Positions 58,661 through 64,000 of a DNA stretch of 64,000 bases are shown here, one piece after another. The DNA comes from Azospirillum melinis (lineage in GTDB: Bacteria; Pseudomonadota; Alphaproteobacteria; Azospirillales; Azospirillaceae), in NCBI RefSeq assembly GCF_013340935.1, contig NZ_WHOS01000005.1, forward strand, positions 1 through 64,000, read 5' to 3'. Position numbers and translations under genes: made by a program. Positions within the stretch are counted from its first letter, which is position 1. Each line of letters begins with the position of its first letter. The notes below the pieces were generated by a model, which saw only the letters and a program-made list of their open reading frames with translations, was not told the origin of the DNA and searched no databases.

Positions 58661-59275
58661 ATGATACTCCAAGGCATCGCCTTCTACGTGTTCGCCGCGC
58701 TGCTGGTGGCCTCCGGTGTGATGGTCATCTCGGCGCGGAACCCCGTTCACTCCGTCCTTTTCCTGATCCTCGCCTTCTTCCAGGCGGCCGGTCTCTGCCT
58801 CCTGATGGGGGCTGAGTTCATCGCGATGATCCTGATCATCGTCTATGTCGGCGCTGTCGCCGTGCTGTTCCTGTTCGTGGTGATGATGCTCGACATCAAC
58901 TTCCGCGAGCTGCGCAAGGGCGCGATGGAAGCGCTGCCGCTTGGCGCGCTGGTCGGGCTGATCCTGCTGGCCGAACTGGCTGCAGTGCTCGGCGGCTGGA
59001 TCGTCGCTCCGAACGTCGCCGCCATCGCCGGCGCGCCGACCCCGGCCTTCGATCAGGTGTCGAACACCCAGGCGCTGGGCCGGCTGATGTACACGCAGTA
59101 CGTCTACCTGTTCCAGGCATCGGGCATCGTTCTGCTGATCGCCATGATCGGCGCCATCGTGCTGACGCTGCGGCACCGTCCCGGCGTGCGCAAACAGAAT
59201 GTCGGCGCCCAGATCGCCCGTCGCCGGGAAGACGTGGTCGCCATCCGCAAGGTCTCGACCGGGGAGGGCGTGTGA
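58661..59275 (+). CDS. nuoJ: NADH-quinone oxidoreductase subunit J
   Basis: Predicted 204-residue membrane subunit of five helices. The block [30 protein letters not shown] contains the pi-bulge helix typical of NuoJ/ND6. The C-terminus extends into a basic tail ([18 protein letters not shown]). It runs directly into nuoK. Confidence 0.96.
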   Translation: MILQGIAFYVFAALLVASGVMVISARNPVHSVLFLILAFFQAAGLCLLMGAEFIAMILIIVYVGAVAVLFLFVVMMLDINFRELRKGAMEALPLGALVGLILLAELAAVLGGWIVAPNVAAIAGAPTPAFDQVSNTQALGRLMYTQYVYLFQASGIVLLIAMIGAIVLTLRHRPGVRKQNVGAQIARRREDVVAIRKVSTGEGV

Positions 59276-59277
59276 TC

Positions 59278-59586
59278 ATGGAGATCGGTCTCGGACATTA
59301 CCTGACGGTCTCGGCCATCATCTTCACGCTGGGTGTGCTGGGCATCTTCCTGAACCGGAAGAACGTCATCATCATCCTGATGTCGATCGAGATGATGCTG
59401 CTGGCGGTGAACCTGAACCTCGTCGCCTTCTCGACCTTCCTGCATGATCTGGTCGGCCAGATCTTCGCCATGATCATCCTGACCGTCGCCGCCGCCGAGG
59501 CGGCCATCGGCCTCGCCATCCTGGTGGTCTACTTCCGCAACCGCGGCTCGATCCGAGTCGAAGACATCAACATGATGAAGGGCTGA
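59278..59586 (+). CDS. nuoK: NADH-quinone oxidoreductase subunit K
   Basis: Predicted 102-residue three-helix subunit related to MrpC. Two membrane glutamates needed for proton transfer lie in [14 protein letters not shown] and [16 protein letters not shown] 59278 is preferred for its GAGGG nine bases upstream; a GTG at 59272 would overlap nuoJ. Confidence 0.96.
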   Translation: MEIGLGHYLTVSAIIFTLGVLGIFLNRKNVIIILMSIEMMLLAVNLNLVAFSTFLHDLVGQIFAMIILTVAAAEAAIGLAILVVYFRNRGSIRVEDINMMKG

Positions 59587-59595
59587 GGCGGCGCC

Positions 59596-61710
59596 ATGGA
59601 AGTGCTAGTCGTATTCCTTCCGCTCCTGGCGTTCCTCGTCGCCGGATCGATCGCGCTGTTCGGCGGGCCGAAGGCCGAGCCGGCGGCTGCGGGTCACGGA
59701 AGCCACGGTCATGGCCATGACGATCACGGGCACGCCCAGATCGCCCATGCCCATGACGATCATGCCCACCACATCTCGCACGATGAGCTGAACCACGCGC
59801 ACGACGATGCCCACGACGACCACCATGTCGTCGCCGGCCCGCCGACCGTGGGCGACCGCGTCTCGCAGTTCGTGACCGCGGGCGCCGTCATCGTCTCGGC
59901 GATCCTGTCCTGGACCCTGTTCTTCGACGTCGCCGTGCACGGCCATCCGCGCACGATCGAGCTGATGACCTGGATCCAGAGCGGCACGCTCGACGTGAAG
60001 TGGGCGCTGCGCGTCGACCAGCTCACCGCGGTGATGCTGATCGTCGTCAACACCGTCTCGGCCTGCGTGCACGTCTATTCCATCGGCTACATGGCCGAGG
60101 ATCCGCAGAAGCCGCGCTTCATGGGCTACCTGTCGCTGTTCACCTTCGCCATGCTGATGCTGGTGACGGCGGACAACCTGGTCCAGCTGTTCTTCGGCTG
60201 GGAGGGCGTCGGTCTGGCCTCCTACCTGCTGATCAACTTCTGGTACGAGAAGCCCTCGGCCAACGCTGCCGCGATGAAGGCCTTCCTGGTCAACCGCGTC
60301 GGCGACTTCGGCTTCGCGCTCGGCATCTTCGCGATCTTCGTGCTGACCGGCTCGGTCCAGTTCGATGCGATCTTCGCCAAGGCCCCGACGCTGACCGGCC
60401 AGACGCTGCATTTCCTCAGCTGGGACTTCAATGGCCTGACCATCGCCTGCCTGCTGCTGTTCATGGGCGCGATGGGCAAGTCGGCCCAGCTCGGCCTGCA
60501 CACCTGGCTGCCGGACGCCATGGAGGGCCCGACCCCGGTGTCGGCGCTCATCCACGCCGCCACCATGGTCACCGCCGGCGTCTTCATGGTCTGCCGTCTG
60601 TCCCCGGTCTTCGAATACGCCCCGACGGCGCTCGAAGTGGTGACGGTGGTCGGCGGTCTGACCGCCTTCGTCGCGGCGACCATCGGCTTCACCCAGTTCG
60701 ACATCAAGCGCGTCATCGCCTATTCGACGATGTCGCAGCTCGGCTACATGTTCTTCGCCGCCGGCGTCTCCGCCTACGGCGCCGCCATGTTCCACCTGTT
60801 CACGCACGCCTTCTTCAAGGCCCTGCTGTTCCTCGGCGCCGGCTCGGTCATCCATGCCCTGCACCATGAGCAGGACATGCGCAAGATGGGCGGCGTCTGG
60901 CGCAAGATCCCCTTCACCTACGCGGTGATGTGGATCGGCAACCTGGCGCTCGCCGGTCTGCCCTTCTTTGCCGGCTACTATTCCAAGGACATGATCCTGG
61001 AGGCGGCTTTCGCATCGGGCAGCGGGGTGGGGCGCTTCGCCTTCGCCCTTGGCATCGCGGCGGCCCTGCTGACCGCCTTCTACTCCTGGCGCCTGCTGTT
61101 CATGACCTTCCACGGCACGCCGCGGATGGACAAGGAAGTCTACGACCACGCCCATGAGTCGCCGGTCGTCATGCTGGTCCCGCTGGCGGTCCTGACGCTG
61201 GGCGCGCTGTTCGCCGGTGTCGGCTTCCACGAGTATTTCATCGGCCACGACCGTGCGGAGTTCTGGGGCAAGGCGATCATGACCTTGCACGGCCACGACG
61301 CCATCGAGGCGGCGCATCACCACACCCCGGGCTGGGTTGCCATCGCTCCGCTCGTCGTCGGCCTGATCGGTATCGCCATGGCCTACATCGGCTATGTGAT
61401 GATGCCGCGCCTGCCGGGCCGGATCGCCAGCACCTTCAGCGGCATCCACAAGTTCCTCTACAACAAGTGGTATTTCGACGAGCTGTATGACGCGCTGTTC
61501 ACCCGTCCGGCCAAGGCCCTGGGCTACGGCCTGTGGAAGTCGGGCGACGGGGCGGTGATCGACGGTGTGGGTCCGGACGGCGTTGCCGCCGCCACCCGCG
61601 ACATCGCGGCACGCACCAGCCGGCTGCAGTCGGGGTACGTCTATCACTACGCCTTTGCCATGGTGATCGGGGTCGTCCTGTTCGTCGCCTGGCTGTCGGT
61701 CTTCGGCTGA
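59596..61710 (+). CDS. nuoL: NADH-quinone oxidoreductase subunit L, with His-rich insertion
   Basis: Predicted 704-residue antiporter-like subunit, the distal proton pump with the long lateral helix. Core motifs are normal: [42 protein letters not shown] and [16 protein letters not shown]. Unusually, residues 34-77, between the first and second membrane helices, form a loop with 17 His and 9 Asp ([14 protein letters not shown] and onward). The rest of the gene keeps normal length and motifs. The loop probably faces the periplasm and could bind metal. Confidence 0.95.
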   Translation: MEVLVVFLPLLAFLVAGSIALFGGPKAEPAAAGHGSHGHGHDDHGHAQIAHAHDDHAHHISHDELNHAHDDAHDDHHVVAGPPTVGDRVSQFVTAGAVIVSAILSWTLFFDVAVHGHPRTIELMTWIQSGTLDVKWALRVDQLTAVMLIVVNTVSACVHVYSIGYMAEDPQKPRFMGYLSLFTFAMLMLVTADNLVQLFFGWEGVGLASYLLINFWYEKPSANAAAMKAFLVNRVGDFGFALGIFAIFVLTGSVQFDAIFAKAPTLTGQTLHFLSWDFNGLTIACLLLFMGAMGKSAQLGLHTWLPDAMEGPTPVSALIHAATMVTAGVFMVCRLSPVFEYAPTALEVVTVVGGLTAFVAATIGFTQFDIKRVIAYSTMSQLGYMFFAAGVSAYGAAMFHLFTHAFFKALLFLGAGSVIHALHHEQDMRKMGGVWRKIPFTYAVMWIGNLALAGLPFFAGYYSKDMILEAAFASGSGVGRFAFALGIAAALLTAFYSWRLLFMTFHGTPRMDKEVYDHAHESPVVMLVPLAVLTLGALFAGVGFHEYFIGHDRAEFWGKAIMTLHGHDAIEAAHHHTPGWVAIAPLVVGLIGIAMAYIGYVMMPRLPGRIASTFSGIHKFLYNKWYFDELYDALFTRPAKALGYGLWKSGDGAVIDGVGPDGVAAATRDIAARTSRLQSGYVYHYAFAMVIGVVLFVAWLSVFG

Positions 61711-61735
61711 GCGGTTTCGAAGGAGAACAACAACA

Positions 61736-63262
61736 ATGGCTAGCTGGCCGATCCTGTCGTTCGCGACCTTCCTGCCGCTCGTGGGCGTCGCGCTGATCCT
61801 GCTGTTCTGCCGGGGCAACACCCCGGACGTGCTGCGGAACGTGCGGTACATCTCGCTGTGGACGACCCTCGTCACCTTCGTCCTGACCTTGCTGGTCTGG
61901 GCCAACTTCGATCCGCGCAATCCCGGCTACCAGATGGTCGAGAAGGCGGGCTGGATTCCTGAGTTCGGCATCAACTACCACATGGGCGTCGACGGCATCT
62001 CGGTGCTGTTCGTCGTCCTGGCCGGCTTCCTGATGCCGCTGTGCATCCTGGCGAGCTGGGAGTCGGTTCAGGTCCGCCTGAAGGAATACATGATCGCCTT
62101 CCTCGCGCTGGAAACCCTGATGATCGGGATGTTCTGCGCGCTGGACTTCGTTCTGTTCTACATGTTCTTCGAAGGCGTCCTGATCCCGATGTTCCTGATC
62201 ATCGGCATCTGGGGCGGCCCGCGCCGCGTCTATGCCGCCTTCAAGTTCTTCCTCTACACGCTGCTCGGCTCGGTCCTGATGCTGCTGGCGATCCTGGCCA
62301 TGTATTATGTGGCCGGCACCACCGACATCCCGACCATCACCGCCACCCAGTTCCCGCGCAACATGCAGCTGTGGCTGTGGCTGGCGTTCTTCGCCTCCTT
62401 CGCGGTGAAGGTGCCGATGTGGCCGGTCCACACCTGGCTGCCGGATGCCCACGTCGAGGCGCCGACCGCCGGTTCGGTCATCCTGGCCGGCGTGCTGCTG
62501 AAGATGGGCGGTTACGGCTTCCTGCGCTTCAACATTCCGATCCTGCCGGAAGCCACCGAGTATTTCGCGCCGCTGATCTACACCCTGTCGGTCGTCGCCG
62601 TGATCTATACTTCGCTGGTCGCCCTCGCCCAGGAGGACATGAAGAAGCTGATCGCCTACTCTTCGGTCGCCCACATGGGCTTCGTCACCATCGGCATGTT
62701 CGCGCTGAACCAGCAGGGCATCGAAGGCTCGGTGTTCCAGATGCTGTCGCACGGCGTCGTGTCGGGTGCGTTGTTCCTGTGCGTCGGCGTCGTCTATGAC
62801 CGATTGCACACCCGCGAGATCGCCCGCTACGGTGGCCTCGTGAAGAACATGCCGAAATACGCGGTGGTCTTCCTGTTCATGACCATGGCTTCGGTCGGCC
62901 TGCCGGGCACTGCCGGCTTCGTCGGCGAGTTCCTGGTGTTGATGGGCGTCTTCCGCGACAACACCTGGGTTGCCGCCCTCGCCGCCACCGGCATGGTGCT
63001 GGGTGCTGCCTATGCGCTGTGGCTGTACCGCCGCGTCGTCTACGGCAAGCTGACCAAGCCGGACGTCAAGGCGATGTTCGACATGACCCCGCGCGAGATC
63101 GCGGTGTTCGTGCCGTTGATCGCCGTCGTCCTGTGGATGGGCATCTATCCCAGCAGCTTCCTGAACGTCACCTCGGCATCGGTCGAGCAGCTGATCCAGA
63201 CCTACCAGACCAAGCTGGCCGCGTCGCACGCCGCGTCCGGTGTCTCGGTCGCCGCTCGGTAA
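61736..63262 (+). CDS. nuoM: NADH-quinone oxidoreductase subunit M
   Basis: Predicted 508-residue antiporter-like proton-pumping subunit. [21 protein letters not shown] carries the key Glu, [36 protein letters not shown] (in parts) the key Lys and the family signature. [16 protein letters not shown] is another conserved block. It lies 25 bp after nuoL. Confidence 0.97.
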   Translation: MASWPILSFATFLPLVGVALILLFCRGNTPDVLRNVRYISLWTTLVTFVLTLLVWANFDPRNPGYQMVEKAGWIPEFGINYHMGVDGISVLFVVLAGFLMPLCILASWESVQVRLKEYMIAFLALETLMIGMFCALDFVLFYMFFEGVLIPMFLIIGIWGGPRRVYAAFKFFLYTLLGSVLMLLAILAMYYVAGTTDIPTITATQFPRNMQLWLWLAFFASFAVKVPMWPVHTWLPDAHVEAPTAGSVILAGVLLKMGGYGFLRFNIPILPEATEYFAPLIYTLSVVAVIYTSLVALAQEDMKKLIAYSSVAHMGFVTIGMFALNQQGIEGSVFQMLSHGVVSGALFLCVGVVYDRLHTREIARYGGLVKNMPKYAVVFLFMTMASVGLPGTAGFVGEFLVLMGVFRDNTWVAALAATGMVLGAAYALWLYRRVVYGKLTKPDVKAMFDMTPREIAVFVPLIAVVLWMGIYPSSFLNVTSASVEQLIQTYQTKLAASHAASGVSVAAR

Positions 63263-63275
63263 GGGGTTCTTCGAC

Positions 63276-64000
63276 ATGACCGCAGTGTTTCCCGACATCT
63301 GGCCGGCCCTGCCGGAGATCTTCCTGGCGCTCTCGGGCGTTGCCCTGCTGATGCTGGGCGTGTTCCGCGGCGACGGCTTCACCCGTCCCGTCTCCTACCT
63401 GTCGATCGTCTGCATGCTGCTCGCCGCCATCCTGGCGATGGGCTACGGCAGCGGCCGTGTCGTTACCTTCAACGGCATGTTCGTGATGGACGCCTTCGGC
63501 GTCTTCATGAAGGTGCTGGTGCTGGTCTCCGCTGCCTTCGCGGTGATCCTCGGGCTGGGCTTCAACGAGCGGGAGCAGATGGCCCGCTTCGAGTTCCCGG
63601 TGCTGATGATCTTTGCCACGCTCGGCATGCTGATGATGATCTCGGCCAACGACTTCATCTCGCTGTATGTCGGGCTGGAGACGCAGAGCCTCGCGCTCTA
63701 CGTCATCGCCGCCTTCCGCCGCGACAGCGGCAAGTCGTCGGAAGCCGGCCTGAAGTACTTCGTCCTCGGCTCGCTCTCCTCGGGCATGCTGCTGTACGGT
63801 GCTTCGCTGGTCTACGGCTTTGCCGGCACGACCTCCTTCGACAAGGTGGCCGCCCTGTTCGCCGGCGGCGCCCATGTCTCGCCGGGTCTGGTGATCGGTC
63901 TGGTGTTCGTGATGGCCGGTCTGGCCTTCAAGGTCTCGGCCGCTCCGTTCCACATGTGGACGCCGGACGTGTATGAAGGTGCGCCGACCCCGGTGACCGC
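63276..64000 (+). CDS. nuoN: NADH-quinone oxidoreductase subunit N (cut by window edge)
   Basis: The first 241 residues of the third antiporter-like subunit, running off the right edge. It starts [49 protein letters not shown] and [22 protein letters not shown] (read in parts) are NuoN signatures, with the key Glu and Lys in place. It ends the nuo set in the usual order. Confidence 0.95.
   Translation, partial: MTAVFPDIWPALPEIFLALSGVALLMLGVFRGDGFTRPVSYLSIVCMLLAAILAMGYGSGRVVTFNGMFVMDAFGVFMKVLVLVSAAFAVILGLGFNEREQMARFEFPVLMIFATLGMLMMISANDFISLYVGLETQSLALYVIAAFRRDSGKSSEAGLKYFVLGSLSSGMLLYGASLVYGFAGTTSFDKVAALFAGGAHVSPGLVIGLVFVMAGLAFKVSAAPFHMWTPDVYEGAPTPVT

Overview
The window is GC-rich, gene-dense bacterial chromosome. 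Gene content and order point to an alphaproteobacterium of the Rhodospirillales, most likely Azospirillum. The pointers are an alphaproteobacterial 14-gene nuo operon with separate nuoC and nuoD, a DUF2948 gene after murA, a urease cluster with murI inserted, and mreBCD-mrdA. The genus is an inference from gene content, not a database match. Nearly everything reads as core metabolism and cell-envelope housekeeping. No prophage, CRISPR array or obvious genomic island is visible. Only the extreme left edge suggests a mobile element: the first codons of a transposase-like gene on the minus strand.

Layout. 0.2-4.1 kb: surface polysaccharide genes (two family 2 glycosyltransferases, a WecA/WbpL-type polyprenyl-phosphate sugar-1-phosphate transferase, a UDP-glucuronate epimerase-like enzyme). 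4.3-9.0 kb: small conserved proteins, a GNAT acetyltransferase, dcd, murA, a DUF2948 protein, a periplasmic PRC-barrel-like protein and a DJ-1/PfpI protein. 9.1-10.9 kb: two divergent LuxR-type regulators, one with a degenerate receiver. 11.0-17.2 kb: urease operon ureD-A-B-C-(murI)-E-F-G. 17.3-22.5 kb: PRC-barrel protein, DUF2892 protein, fabI, bacteriohemerythrin, serB and miaA. 22.5-27.6 kb: aminotransferase, then ilvB-ilvN and ilvC for branched-chain amino acids. 27.7-29.4 kb: ArsR-type regulator and a DMT exporter.

29.4-34.0 kb: mreB-mreC-mreD-mrdA on the minus strand (rod shape and elongation). 34.3-38.3 kb: a UPF0114 membrane protein, phoU, hisE, a methyltransferase with regulatory domain, and two identical tandem tRNA-Lys genes. 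38.3-43.9 kb: a second hemerythrin, pepF, the divergent argP/argO pair, and a thioredoxin-reductase-like flavoprotein divergent from an Rrf2 regulator with a clear 12-bp inverted repeat between them. 43.9-49.6 kb: small hypothetical and secreted proteins, prpE and a FrnE-type DsbA. 49.7 kb: tRNA-Asp. 50.1 kb to the right edge: nuoA-B-C-D-E-F-G-H-I-J-K-L-M-N, with nuoN cut by the window end.

The most interesting signals are regulatory or sit inside otherwise ordinary genes: a 44-residue loop with 17 histidines near the N-terminus of NuoL; a perfect palindrome at the ilvB promoter plus a four-codon ORF with an ideal ribosome binding site just before ilvB; the Rrf2-region inverted repeat; a leader hairpin and palindrome between the two LuxR genes; a family of GC-rich REP-like hairpins; and murI embedded in the urease operon. 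I found nothing that I can honestly call a new multi-gene system.
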